From: Lachnospiraceae bacterium
GTDB taxonomy: Bacteria; Bacillota; Clostridia; Lachnospirales; Lachnospiraceae
DNA: 64,000 bases
Direction of reading: 5' to 3'
Assembly (NCBI GenBank): GCA_017556805.1
Contig: JAFYMC010000002.1
Coordinates: 1-64,000 of the forward strand
Shown: positions 1-8,574 of the stretch, piece by piece
How the letters are laid out: each line of letters starts with the position of its first letter
Numbering within the stretch: position 1 is the stretch's first letter
Translations under genes and position numbers: made by a program
The notes under the pieces: model-generated
Database searches by the model: none
Seen by the model: only the letters and a program-made list of their open reading frames with translations
Told to the model about the DNA's origin: nothing

Positions 1-819
1 ACAAAGCTCTTCACCGTTTGCATACTCCTCTTTTGCCCAAAACATAGGCGTACTTTCCTTCTCAAATTCGAAACGGATTTCATAGGTGTATTTTTCAAAG
101 TACTTATCAAGTACTTCCCCCATGGGGATTTCTCTTTCCACGTCAATATGCGGGTTTGTCTTAAGCGTCCTATCTACATACCCATCGAAAGGTGGTATGA
201 TATCATGTTCTTCACATATCTCATCATTAAATTCATCTGTGGCTTTTCCCTGTGCACTCCAATCAAGCAAAATCGTCCTTGTGGTACCGTTCAAATACAG
301 GGCCACCTTTCCTTCCGGCAGAAAACAGAGATTGATAACATCAAAATTTACCTTCTTAGGCTCGCTGTTCCTATCTTCATAAAAATCATACCCTTCGGCG
401 AAAAGCCTCTCGATTTCATCATAAGGCAGCTCTTCATACAGGTAATACACCTGATTCTCTGCATAGGATATCCACAGTGCTTCGATATAGCGCGGAAGCA
501 CCACCCTATAATCCTCATCGAACGCAGTGCTTTTTTCTATGCCCATGCCGCCGCACTGTAAATCCGGACCAAAGTAACTTCGTACCCTTACATTCATATC
601 TTCCTGCTCCGGCTTATCCAAAATGAAATCTGCCTGAAAAACCTCTACCGGCCATTTTCTCGGTGCACTGATGGCAGGCGACCAATGATATGTTTTCCTG
701 CCGTCATCCGATGCCTCATCCCCTTTTTCATCCGTATTCACTTTGTACATTCCGGTGAACAGCACCAAAAGCACTGCCACTATGACTGGCACCAAAATGA
801 TTATGTATAGTTTACTCAT
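1..819 (-). CDS. DUF2931-family membrane-anchored protein, C-terminus outside window
   Basis: The minus-strand frame is open from an ATG at 819 to the window edge, giving 273 codons without a stop; the 3' end is missing. A GGAGG lies about 10 bases before the ATG. Residues 4-24 form one hydrophobic segment with no lipobox cysteine, so the protein is probably anchored by its N-terminus with the rest outside. Two stretches resemble the DUF2931 family: a W-x-P...APRKWPVEV segment near residue 46, and LPRYIEALWISYAE followed by an ELPYDEIERLF helix near residues 108-140. The family has no established function. It is transcribed away from the plus-strand regulator next to it. I am fairly sure it is a real gene and less sure of the family. 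Confidence 0.75.
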   Translation of the reverse strand, partial: MSKLYIIILVPVIVAVLLVLFTGMYKVNTDEKGDEASDDGRKTYHWSPAISAPRKWPVEVFQADFILDKPEQEDMNVRVRSYFGPDLQCGGMGIEKSTAFDEDYRVVLPRYIEALWISYAENQVYYLYEELPYDEIERLFAEGYDFYEDRNSEPKKVNFDVINLCFLPEGKVALYLNGTTRTILLDWSAQGKATDEFNDEICEEHDIIPPFDGYVDRTLKTNPHIDVEREIPMGEVLDKYFEKYTYEIRFEFEKESTPMFWAKEEYANGEELC

Positions 820-870
820 AAGGATTTATTCCTCCGCGTTTTTCTATCATGCCTCATATACCCAGCGTAC

Positions 871-899
871 ATTATACAAATCCGAAATAATCATTTCAA
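871..899 (-). promoter_or_regulatory. sigma-A promoter of the DUF2931 gene
   Basis: On the minus strand TTGAAA (894-899) and TATAAT (871-876) are separated by exactly 17 bases. The predicted transcript starts about 45 nt before the ATG at 819. Confidence 0.75.
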
Positions 900-1070
900 T
901 AGCTTATGTCTAACAGGGCGAGATTGCGCATATCTTGTACATTTTCATGCGTAAAATGCCACTATAATGCACAAGTTGTCAATTGCCACTTTTTATGCAT
1001 GGTATCCTTCCGAACAAGAATTCACCTTCCAAAAAATGTAATACTAAAAAAATTTAATCCTCGATATTAC

Positions 1071-1117
1071 TTGACTTTACGCAATAATCGAATTACTATT
1101 AGATTGTGAATTTCACA
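1071..1117 (+). promoter_or_regulatory. promoter and start-site palindrome of the LacI-LytTR regulator
   Basis: TTGACT (1071-1076) and TACTAT (1094-1099) have a 17-base spacer. At the predicted start site a perfect inverted repeat, TGTGAA-T-TTCACA, spans 1105-1117 and could be an operator, perhaps for autoregulation. The 820-1147 gap otherwise holds only the divergent promoter at 871-899. Confidence 0.55.
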
Positions 1118-1147
1118 CAGTCTATGTTTCCAAAAGGAGATGTTACT

Positions 1148-2845
1148 ATGAACAAAAAAGGCAATATCTGCGTAGTGATGGCAGATGTTACAGAGGATTA
1201 TCGAGATGAGTATCTCGTAGGAGTGGCAAAACAAGCAGAAAAAATGAACTATGTTACCACGGTGTTTTCCATGGCACTGTTGAATCAGCAGAAACCCCAA
1301 GGGGAAGAGGCTGTTTTTGATTTAATCGATTTTGATAACTATGACGGGGTCGTGTTTTTTGAAAAATCCTTCTCTGCAAACAAATCCCTGGGGAAAAGAG
1401 TCGAACGACTCATTTCCGAAAAATGCAGTAAGCCGGTGGTGGTCCTGGGTAATTCCACCGTTTTCGAAAATGTATTTTCGGGAGACTTCAGCCGCAACAT
1501 GGAGCTGCTTACCGACCACGTAATTGAGCAACACAACTGCGAACTGCTGTATTTCCTTGGAGGATATCAGGGGTATTCTACCAACATCGATATAGGTTTT
1601 ATCAATTCTCTTAAAAAACACGGAATCGCCGTGACAGACGACAATTTGATTTACGGCGGTTTTTGGAGTGATTGTGCGGAAAAGCTGGCAGAGGATATCG
1701 CCTACGGAAATGTGGAGAAACCGGACGCTGTTATCTGTTACAGCGATATTATTGCATTTTTCTTAATTAAAGCACTGTTTCGTTACGGTATCCGTGTACC
1801 GGATGATATCATCGTTACAGGTTTTAGTGCGAGTACCACCGCTCAGAATGGTATCATCTCTATAACCACTTGTAGCTGTGATACCGAATACTTGGGACGT
1901 ATCGCTGTATCCCGCCTGCATTCGCTTATTACCGAGGAAGACGAGCCACAGATTATCCGACCAAGAGCAAATATTATTACAGGCATGAGCTGCGGATGCG
2001 GCAACAATCAAAATCTTAATATACGCAGACTCTTGGAAATGCACGAAAAACGAAGTATTGAAGATACACATTTTGCCAACAGTGAACTTGACGAAAGATT
2101 ATTTGCGTGCCGTGATATCAATGATTTGGCTGATGTGATATCGCAGACCCACTACCTTATTGCAGACAAAAGTAGCATGGCCGTGTGTTTACATGTAGAT
2201 AAGGAGCTTTCACGATGCTTATTTATGTTGGATTATATCGGAAAAGAAGATCAGGTATATTTTAAGAGCACAGATATACTTCCCCCAAATTCTACGCAAG
2301 AAAACTCTTCCACCATAGTATATGTGCTTCCTATCGTGTTCAACGATAAGAATCTGGGACATATTGCTGTCTGCTACAATAAGCCTACCGTATATAACGT
2401 ACACCTAAAGAATTACACCAGACATCTTGCCATAGGTCTGGAGGTGTTGGAAATTCGTAACATTGCAGCCTTATCTTTGGAAGAAGCTCAGGTTAACATT
2501 GAGAGCAACACAAAAAGTAAAACGATATATGCGTACAATGGCGTAGCTTTGCATCGCATAAGTATCGATAATGTGCTCTATTTTGAGACCGATGGTCGAA
2601 AAACAGTTGCTGTACTGCGTTCCGGACGTCTTGTGGTACGAAACTCCTTGTCTCAGCTGGAGGAGCAGTACAAAGATGACGACTTTTTACGAGTGTCAAA
2701 GTCAACGCTCCTAAATATCACAAAAGTGACTGAATATAGCCCCGACAGTGACAGAACGCTGCTCGTAACCCTTGTGGGAAATGTAAAAATCCGAGTTTCA
2801 CGCAAGTTTGCTTCCGAGTTCAAGACGAAAATGGCAGAGCATTAA
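1148..2845 (+). CDS. LacI-type ligand-binding domain fused to LytTR DNA-binding domain
   Basis: 565 aa. The ATG at 1148 is chosen because AAAGGAGA lies 7 bases before it; an in-frame ATG at 1106 has no such site. Residues 5-300 look like a periplasmic-binding-protein (LacI/PurR effector) fold, ending in a GMSCGCG motif. That motif is also known from clostridial proteins in which this fold is joined to GGDEF. Residues about 310-450 form a GAF-like alpha/beta segment. The last 100 residues (KSKTIYAY... to the end) match a LytTR domain, with the IDNVLYFETDGRKT strand and FLRVSKSTLLN. There is no N-terminal helix-turn-helix, signal peptide or membrane segment, so it is a cytoplasmic one-component regulator. 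Ligand and targets are unknown. It converges on rnhB. Confidence 0.85.
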   Translation: MNKKGNICVVMADVTEDYRDEYLVGVAKQAEKMNYVTTVFSMALLNQQKPQGEEAVFDLIDFDNYDGVVFFEKSFSANKSLGKRVERLISEKCSKPVVVLGNSTVFENVFSGDFSRNMELLTDHVIEQHNCELLYFLGGYQGYSTNIDIGFINSLKKHGIAVTDDNLIYGGFWSDCAEKLAEDIAYGNVEKPDAVICYSDIIAFFLIKALFRYGIRVPDDIIVTGFSASTTAQNGIISITTCSCDTEYLGRIAVSRLHSLITEEDEPQIIRPRANIITGMSCGCGNNQNLNIRRLLEMHEKRSIEDTHFANSELDERLFACRDINDLADVISQTHYLIADKSSMAVCLHVDKELSRCLFMLDYIGKEDQVYFKSTDILPPNSTQENSSTIVYVLPIVFNDKNLGHIAVCYNKPTVYNVHLKNYTRHLAIGLEVLEIRNIAALSLEEAQVNIESNTKSKTIYAYNGVALHRISIDNVLYFETDGRKTVAVLRSGRLVVRNSLSQLEEQYKDDDFLRVSKSTLLNITKVTEYSPDSDRTLLVTLVGNVKIRVSRKFASEFKTKMAEH

Positions 2846-2857
2846 TGCTCTGCCATT
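2830..2857. terminator. bidirectional terminator palindrome overlapping two stop codons
   Basis: A perfect 28-bp palindrome is centred between 2843 and 2844. It contains the last codons and the TAA of the plus-strand regulator (2843-2845) and of rnhB (2842-2844). Because it is symmetric, both proteins end in MAEH. On the plus strand it is followed by a T-rich stretch (TTATTCCTTT). Confidence 0.7.
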
Positions 2858-3639
2858 ATTCCTTTAATAAAGCTCTTTCTGTGTATCGGACACGGTCCGT
2901 CTTTACGGAGCTTTTCCATATGCTCTGCCGAGCCGTAGCCTTTATTTCCGGCAAAACCGTAGCCCGGGTATATCTTGTCAAACTCCACCATCATCCGGTC
3001 CCTTGTCACCTTCGCTATGACGCTGGCTGCCGCTATAGACAGACTCTTGGCATCGCCTTTTATAATCGGAACCTGCTTCACGTTCTTTCCGCCGAACAGC
3101 TCGTTTACCCCCGGTATGGTTACCGCATCGTTTAACAGTACGTCCGGTGCACCGCAGGTCTCCGCCATTTTCTGCATTGCCTCCCGCATGGCACGGAAGG
3201 TAGCCTGTAAGATGTTAATCTCGTCAATCACCGTATGGGACACACAGCCGATACCGTAGGCTACCGCTTTCTCCAAAATCTCCGGAAACAGCTCTTCACG
3301 TTTTTTCTCGGATAACTGCTTGGAATCGTTCAGATATAAAATCCGACAATCCTTCGGCAATACCACACAGGCTGCAACCACCGGACCAGCCAGAGGACCT
3401 CTTCCTACTTCATCGATACCGCAAACCACGTTGTAGGCCTCGTATTCCCGCTCAAATGCAAGCATTCCGTCCACTCTGGCACATTCCGCCAGGAACTTCT
3501 CCTTACGCTTTCTTGCCTGTTCTATGAGCTTTACAACGCCGCTTCTTGTATCATCGGCATATAATGCAATTACAGCCTCTAATTCTTCATAAGAAGCCGT
3601 CTCCAGTGTTTCCTTGATTACTTCGATTTTATCAGCCAT
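2842..3639 (-). CDS. rnhB: ribonuclease HII
   Basis: 265 aa. It cuts the RNA strand of RNA-DNA hybrids and removes misincorporated ribonucleotides. The catalytic core begins at residue 72 with CGIDEVGRGPLAGP (Asp76, Glu77); the second acidic part is LLNDAVTIPG near residue 168, followed by KGDAKSLSIAAASVIAKVTRD. The first 70 residues form the helical extension typical of Bacillus-type RnhB. It is the last gene of the rplS-lepB-rbgA-rnhB string and its 3' end overlaps the convergent regulator within a palindrome. Confidence 0.97.
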   Translation of the reverse strand: MADKIEVIKETLETASYEELEAVIALYADDTRSGVVKLIEQARKRKEKFLAECARVDGMLAFEREYEAYNVVCGIDEVGRGPLAGPVVAACVVLPKDCRILYLNDSKQLSEKKREELFPEILEKAVAYGIGCVSHTVIDEINILQATFRAMREAMQKMAETCGAPDVLLNDAVTIPGVNELFGGKNVKQVPIIKGDAKSLSIAAASVIAKVTRDRMMVEFDKIYPGYGFAGNKGYGSAEHMEKLRKDGPCPIHRKSFIKGIMAEH

Positions 3640-3681
3640 AGCATATCCCCATCTTTCATAACCCCTGTTTTAGAAGCCTTT

Positions 3682-4563
3682 TTACTTTTCTACAATAGTC
3701 GTATCCTCTGTTTTCGGCTCCTTCTCCACTTTCTCCAGCGTAATTCTGCCGATTTTCCCGGCACGATACTCATCCATTACAATACTTGCCGCACGCTCAA
3801 TATCCGCCTCGCCGCCCTTTTTCAGGCAACCGCGCTTTCTTGCCACACGCTCCAGCGCTTCAAAACCGTCGGCGCATTCTTCGATGCCATATTTCGCATT
3901 TACTACCCCCGGATACTCCTCGTACAAATACGCCAAAAGCGTCATGGCCAATTCTCTCACATCCAGAATATCCTCATTAATGGACCCGATCCACGCAATA
4001 CGCAGGCCCACCTTCTGGTCTTCAAACTTCGGCCACAAAATGCCCGGCGTATCGAGAAGCTCCAGCTCCTTATTCAAGCGAATCCACTGCTTACCTTTCG
4101 TTACGCCCGGCTTATTCCCTACCAACGTCACGCTTTTTCCCGCAAAAGCATTGATAAAGGTAGACTTACCTACATTCGGAATACCTACAATCATGGCACG
4201 GAGCGGTCTTCCGATAATACCACGCTTTAAGTCACGCTCTCTTTTTTCCTTACAGGCTTCCTTCACTACATTTAACACATTCTTTACGCCTGCACCGGCC
4301 TTAGAATTCACGGTCAGTACAAAATAGCCCTTTGCTTCGTAATAGGCCTTATATTCCTTCGTTCGGGATTCATCCGCCAAATCCGCTTTATTTAACAAAA
4401 GCACCCGCGGCTTGTTTCCCGCAAACTTCTCAATGTCCGGATTTTTCGAACTGTACGGAATACGGGCATCCACCAGTTCAATAATCACATCCACCAGCTT
4501 CAGCTCGTCCTGAATCTGGCGCTTTGCTTTACTCATATGTCCCGGATACCACTGATACTGCAT
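3682..4563 (-). CDS. rbgA: ribosome biogenesis GTPase A (YlqF/RbgA)
   Basis: 293 aa, a circularly permuted GTPase that helps late 50S subunit maturation. The motif order shows the permutation: G4 LLNKADL near residue 75 comes before G1 GIPNVGKST near 128 and G3 DTPG near 173. The start MQYQWYPGHM is the family's usual N-terminus and has GGAGGTG just before it, so an upstream in-frame ATG at 4605 is rejected. The C-terminal helical domain is present. It sits between lepB and rnhB as in many Firmicutes. Confidence 0.96.
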   Translation of the reverse strand: MQYQWYPGHMSKAKRQIQDELKLVDVIIELVDARIPYSSKNPDIEKFAGNKPRVLLLNKADLADESRTKEYKAYYEAKGYFVLTVNSKAGAGVKNVLNVVKEACKEKRERDLKRGIIGRPLRAMIVGIPNVGKSTFINAFAGKSVTLVGNKPGVTKGKQWIRLNKELELLDTPGILWPKFEDQKVGLRIAWIGSINEDILDVRELAMTLLAYLYEEYPGVVNAKYGIEECADGFEALERVARKRGCLKKGGEADIERAASIVMDEYRAGKIGRITLEKVEKEPKTEDTTIVEK

Positions 4564-4613
4564 CTTACACCTCCGTCCGGTAGCCTTATGCCACCTTACA
4601 ACCAACTCTTCCG

Positions 4614-5213
4614 CTATTTATTCTTCTCCAGATTCATCTGGGAAATGATGTTAAACGGGTCCAGCGTCAGCCACGCCTTTCCCACAATTTGCTCCTTTGT
4701 TACATTACCGATGTTGGCAAACCGACTGTCCTCGCTTTTATTTCGGTTATCTCCCAGCACAAAGTATTCGTCCTCGTCTAACGTGAACTCCTCCGCCGCC
4801 AGACCGGACAAATGAATCATCGGCAAATCCTTTACCGCTTCTTTTAATATTGTTCCGTTAATATATACACTACCGTTAACAATCTGTACCTTATCTCCCG
4901 GAAGTCCGATGACACGCTTTACATGATAATAGCTGTGTTCCTCGCCTGCCTGTTCAAATACAATCACATCAAACCGTTCCGGCCCTTTTCTTATGTAGGA
5001 CAGCTTATTTACGATAATCGATGTCCCCTCGGCCAGGGTCGGTTCCATGGATGTTCCCGGCACTACCGTGCGTTCAACGGAAAGCCTCACCAGAAAAAAG
5101 GCAAGCGCAATTACCGCCACGGTTTCCAAAAACAAAAATAACAAGCTCCGTAGCTTCTTTTTTCTTTTTCTTTTATTACGATTATCACTCAAATCAAAAT
5201 CATAGCCTGCCAT
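4614..5213 (-). CDS. lepB: signal peptidase I
   Basis: 199 aa. It removes signal peptides from secreted proteins at the outer face of the membrane. A lysine/arginine-rich N-terminus (residues 11-22) precedes one membrane helix (about 23-45). The Ser-Lys dyad is visible: Ser55 in VPGTSMEPT and Lys99 in YYHVKRVIGLPGDKV. The box E motif LGDNRNKSEDSR is near residue 152. Length and single anchor match the Bacillus-type enzyme. It lies between rplS, from which it is separated by a terminator hairpin, and rbgA. Confidence 0.96.
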   Translation of the reverse strand: MAGYDFDLSDNRNKRKRKKKLRSLLFLFLETVAVIALAFFLVRLSVERTVVPGTSMEPTLAEGTSIIVNKLSYIRKGPERFDVIVFEQAGEEHSYYHVKRVIGLPGDKVQIVNGSVYINGTILKEAVKDLPMIHLSGLAAEEFTLDEDEYFVLGDNRNKSEDSRFANIGNVTKEQIVGKAWLTLDPFNIISQMNLEKNK

Positions 5214-5229
5214 TTACTCACCCCTTATG

Positions 5230-5261
5230 AAAGGAAAAGGGACAATTTGCATTGTCCCTTT
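5230..5261 (-). terminator. hairpin terminator after rplS
   Basis: An 11-bp perfect stem (5236-5246 with 5251-5261) with a 4-base loop is followed on the minus strand by TTCCTTTC. It lies between rplS and lepB and probably terminates part of the rplS transcripts. Confidence 0.7.
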
Positions 5262-5268
5262 CGTCAAC

Positions 5269-5616
5269 TTATTTTACAAGTTCCTTAACCTTTGCCTTCT
5301 TACCTACTCTGTCACGTAAGTAGTTGAGCTTTGCTCTACGAACCTTACCGCGGCGGATAACTTCGATCTTCTCAACGATCGGAGAATGTACCGGCCAAGT
5401 CTTTTCAACACCAACACCGTTGGATGTCTTTCTTACCGTAAAGGTCTCTCTTGCGCCACCGTTCTGTCTCTTTAAAACGGTTCCCTCGAAAATCTGGATA
5501 CGCTCACGATTACCCTCTTTAACCTTAGCGTGTACACGTACGGTATCACCTACGTTAAAATCGGCAACCTCTGCCTTTAACTGAGCTGCTTCAATGTTCT
5601 TAATAATGTCGTTCAT
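5269..5616 (-). CDS. rplS: 50S ribosomal protein L19
   Basis: 115 aa, the family's standard length. It lies at the 30S-50S interface. Typical segments are [18 protein letters not shown] near residue 24 and the C-terminal [27 protein letters not shown] lies directly before the ATG. It has its own consensus promoter and terminator, so it can be expressed apart from trmD, from which accessory genes separate it here. Confidence 0.98.
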   Translation of the reverse strand: MNDIIKNIEAAQLKAEVADFNVGDTVRVHAKVKEGNRERIQIFEGTVLKRQNGGARETFTVRKTSNGVGVEKTWPVHSPIVEKIEVIRRGKVRRAKLNYLRDRVGKKAKVKELVK

Positions 5617-5693
5617 GTTGCGACCTCCTTAAAAATATGGACATTCATACTACCGAACACGGTACAGCGGAACATCTTGTCTCACAATCGATG

Positions 5694-5722
5694 ATTATAC
5701 CACAGAACAAGGAAGAATGCAA
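5694..5722 (-). promoter_or_regulatory. sigma-A promoter of rplS
   Basis: TTGCAT (5717-5722) and TATAAT (5694-5699) are 17 bases apart on the minus strand. The leader of about 70 nt contains a small TACCG/CGGTA hairpin. It sits where some Firmicutes carry an L19 autoregulatory leader, but I cannot confirm that family. Confidence 0.8.
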
Positions 5723-5746
5723 GCACTTTTTCAACTTTTTTCCAAC

Positions 5747-5783
5747 AAAAAGGCTGCAACTCCTATCCTTATGACTTGCAGCC
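5747..5783 (-). terminator. intrinsic terminator after the GH5 gene
   Basis: GGCTGCAA and TTGCAGCC (5752-5759, 5776-5783) form an 8-bp stem, followed on the minus strand by TTTTTG. It ends the GH5 transcript just before the rplS promoter. Confidence 0.8.
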
Positions 5784-5792
5784 CGGTATTTC

Positions 5793-6743
5793 TTATAAGT
5801 ACTGAATCAATTCCTCGATAACTCCGCTCAGGCGCGCATCGGAAAGACCAAAATCCATCTCCTTGTAGCTCCATGCACTGCGACCGATGCCAAGCTCCTC
5901 AAACGCCTCATGAATTGCCTTATACCACTTTACCGTATCCTCCGGAGATACTCTGTCAATAACACCGTACTCACCGCAATACAAGGACGTATTGTACTTC
6001 TCTGCGGTAGCCACAGCGGAAGCAAAACGCTCCTTGAAGTATTCCTTGGTAAGGTTAAACTCTTCAAATGCAAAACGCTCCTCCGGAACAATCATATCGG
6101 TCCAGGTGGCTCCCTGATGGGTAAACTTCAGCGGATCGTAGCAATGCATATTGAAAATCACCTTGTCGTCTGCCGGTGCTCCCAAATCCTTTACCGCATC
6201 CGGAGAATTATTCCAGTAGCTGCCCAGTAAAATCAACACCTCCGGTGCAACTTTGCGGATTCTCTTGATACACTCGGTGGAAATACGATTCCACATCTCG
6301 CTAAAGGACTGATCCGTAATCTCGTTTAACAGTTCAAACACCACATTCTCCGGGTCGTTACCGAAACGCTTTGCCATCTCTTCCCAGAGTGCATAAAAGC
6401 TGTTCTGAAGCTTCTCACTGTCAAAAAATCCGCGCTCACCGTGTGCTTCATCAAAGGAAAATCCCTTCGTCTTATGTAAATCCAACACAATCTTTAAACC
6501 GTACTTCTTTGCCCAACCGATGGCCTTCGCAATACGCGCAAATCCGTCCTCGATAAAGCTGTCATCCTCCGCCTGTACAATATTAAAATCGAACGGAAGT
6601 CTCACATGATCCACGCCCCAGGAAGCAATCTTTGCAATATCCTGCTCAACTACAAATCCATCCAGTCTTTCCTTGCTGTAATCACACTGGGACAACCAAC
6701 CGCCAAGATCAACACCCTTTTTAAATCCGACTAATTCTCTCAT
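5793..6743 (-). CDS. glycoside hydrolase family 5 (cellulase-type) enzyme, cytoplasmic
   Basis: 316 aa, one GH5 TIM barrel. KGVDLGGWLSQ at the N-terminus and WGVDHVRLPFDF near residue 42 are family hallmarks. The acid/base is probably Glu141 in VVFELLNEITD and the nucleophile Glu258 in SLYCGEYGVID. There is no signal peptide, so it most likely acts on imported oligosaccharides such as cellodextrins, mannosides or related beta-glucans; the exact substrate cannot be read from sequence. AAGGAGG precedes the ATG. An AraC-family regulator gene lies directly upstream on the same strand and is the obvious candidate to control it. The pair interrupts the usual trmD-rplS neighbourhood. Confidence 0.9.
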   Translation of the reverse strand: MRELVGFKKGVDLGGWLSQCDYSKERLDGFVVEQDIAKIASWGVDHVRLPFDFNIVQAEDDSFIEDGFARIAKAIGWAKKYGLKIVLDLHKTKGFSFDEAHGERGFFDSEKLQNSFYALWEEMAKRFGNDPENVVFELLNEITDQSFSEMWNRISTECIKRIRKVAPEVLILLGSYWNNSPDAVKDLGAPADDKVIFNMHCYDPLKFTHQGATWTDMIVPEERFAFEEFNLTKEYFKERFASAVATAEKYNTSLYCGEYGVIDRVSPEDTVKWYKAIHEAFEELGIGRSAWSYKEMDFGLSDARLSGVIEELIQYL

Positions 6744-6874
6744 TAGTAAAACCTCCTTACAAAGCAGTTCTATATGTTAGTATCAGTGTATCATGTTTCT
6801 ATACAAAAACATACCATATAATTATTCTTTTTATCATTTTTCCGTTGTAATAATCACGTATCTCCATCAAAGAA

Positions 6875-7609
6875 TTAACGTGTATGGAATTGTTGCTCCC
6901 TGTATTCCCGCGGCGTCACCTTCACATACCGTTTAAACATGGAAATAAAATGACTTTCCGAACAAAAGCAAAGACTGCTTGCAATCTCTGCCGAAGAAAA
7001 CTCCGTATACCGGAGCATCTTCTCCGCCGCCTCAATGCGCTTTTGCATAATATACCGAGAGATTGAAATCCCCACTTCCCTATGAAACAGCTTCGACAAA
7101 TAGGTGGGACTGAGCTTCGTTTCCTCCGCCAAATCCGCCAGTACGATTTTCGTATGCAGATGGGAATAAATGTACTCCAGACACACAATAATGGCCTTAG
7201 AATACATGGTTTTCTTACGAATGGACCGCATACGTTTCGCATAAGCCTCGATCAATTCCCGGTGAATGGAGGTGATTTCCTCCTCTGTCTGCATTTTATC
7301 GATACGCTGTATGTAAATATCACTGCGGTTATAGGCCTCCTCCATCTCCATGCCGCCTTCAATGCAATACCGCGTAATAAAGGCAATGGTTATGATGAGA
7401 TGGTACTTGAGATTCCGCATCTTATCCTCACTGAGCACACCCATACCGTCTCCGCCGAAGGGCTTCATCAGTGCCAGCGTCTCTTCCACATTGCCCATTT
7501 TGATGCTCTGATAAAACTCTACTTCCTTATCATACGGCGTATGAAACCGGTTATCCTCCCGGTTTTCGAACTCAATCCGGGCCAATGCCTTCTGCATATC
7601 AAGCTTCAT
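6875..7609 (-). CDS. AraC-family transcriptional regulator
   Basis: 244 aa. The start at 7609 (MKLDMQKALARIE) follows GGGAGGTG at good spacing; a longer in-frame start at 7654 is unlikely. Residues 1-140 form a helical sensor region without a recognisable cupin. Residues about 145-244 hold the two helix-turn-helix motifs of the AraC class, ending in VKVTPREYREQQF. The gene starts 13 bases after dus and is followed by the GH5 enzyme, so it probably regulates sugar use, although the ligand is not visible. This YSITSM-like arrangement, with a helical N-terminus, is common in clostridial carbohydrate regulators; that comparison is family knowledge. Confidence 0.88.
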   Translation of the reverse strand: MKLDMQKALARIEFENREDNRFHTPYDKEVEFYQSIKMGNVEETLALMKPFGGDGMGVLSEDKMRNLKYHLIITIAFITRYCIEGGMEMEEAYNRSDIYIQRIDKMQTEEEITSIHRELIEAYAKRMRSIRKKTMYSKAIIVCLEYIYSHLHTKIVLADLAEETKLSPTYLSKLFHREVGISISRYIMQKRIEAAEKMLRYTEFSSAEIASSLCFCSESHFISMFKRYVKVTPREYREQQFHTR

Positions 7610-7622
7610 GGATTCACCTCCC

Positions 7623-8573
7623 TTAGTAAAGAGAATGCTCTCGAAACAGGCCATCTATTATAATCTGATACTCGCCAAGCTTCTCACACTTCCGTATCTG
7701 CTTCCGAGCCTTCTCACTGTCAAGAAAGCTGTCCAACAAATAAAACCAAAGTTCCTTCATCTTATACAGCAAATCCCGATCAGAGGATAACACCGCTCCG
7801 TACTCCTCCATCAACTGCGCATGAAACCTGCGTATCGTCTCTTTTCGGAGCGTTTCATCCGGCAATTCTTCCCCACGCAGCCGTCCGATCAGATACGGAT
7901 CACTGAGCAAGCCTCGTCCCAGCATCACCTTTTCCAACTTCGGGAAACGTTCAGTCAACTTCTCATAGCTTCCCTTTGTAAAAATATCACCGTTATAGCA
8001 TAGCGGCCGCTCCCATGTCTCATAGGCACGGGCAAAGGTCTCCATCCTCACCTGCCCCTTGTAAAAGTCCTTCTGAATCCGCGGATGCACCGTCAGCTCC
8101 TTAATTGGGTACCTGCCAAACAACGCCAGAATCTTTTCCCAGTCCGTATCATCATTGCGCCCTACCCGGGTCTTTACGGACACCTCTAAGGTACACGTTT
8201 CAAACACCTCATCAAAGAACCGCTCCAGTTCCTCAAGCCGCGAAAGAAACCCGGACCCCTTTCCCTTCGTCACCACCGTTCCCGACGGACAACCAAGATT
8301 CAGATTCACTTCCGAATATCCATACTCGCTCTTTAAATACTCCGCCGCCATCAAAAAATAGTCGGCTCGATTCGTAATAATCTGCGGCACCACCTGCATC
8401 CCCACATTGTTCTCCGGCAGTACGTCACGCTTCTCTTTATTCCGTAAAATCTTATTCCCGTCGGGAGAAATAAAGGGCGTAAAATACTTGTCCGGTGCAG
8501 GAAAATAATTATGAAAAGCCCTCCGGTAAATGTGTCCGGTAATGCCTTCCATAGGGGCAAAATAAAAATCCAT
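7623..8573 (-). CDS. dus: tRNA-dihydrouridine synthase
   Basis: 316 aa. It is an FMN enzyme that reduces uridines in tRNA D-loops. MDFYFAPMEGITGHIYRRAF is the family N-terminus and starts 1 base after the trmD stop with GGGAG upstream, so a 22-residue N-terminal extension is rejected. The active-site cysteine lies in NLGCPSG near residue 87. The phosphate- and FMN-binding KTRVGRNDD (about 128) and CYNGDIF (about 185) follow. It is probably translationally coupled to trmD, another tRNA modification gene. Which of the Dus specificities it has cannot be assigned. Confidence 0.94.
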   Translation of the reverse strand: MDFYFAPMEGITGHIYRRAFHNYFPAPDKYFTPFISPDGNKILRNKEKRDVLPENNVGMQVVPQIITNRADYFLMAAEYLKSEYGYSEVNLNLGCPSGTVVTKGKGSGFLSRLEELERFFDEVFETCTLEVSVKTRVGRNDDTDWEKILALFGRYPIKELTVHPRIQKDFYKGQVRMETFARAYETWERPLCYNGDIFTKGSYEKLTERFPKLEKVMLGRGLLSDPYLIGRLRGEELPDETLRKETIRRFHAQLMEEYGAVLSSDRDLLYKMKELWFYLLDSFLDSEKARKQIRKCEKLGEYQIIIDGLFREHSLY

Positions 8574-8574
8574 A

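Noticed and set aside
86..561. Two overlapping plus-strand frames at the left edge.
   Set aside because: The minus strand is continuously open over 1-819, with a good start, ribosome binding site, promoter and family resemblance, so these are shadows.
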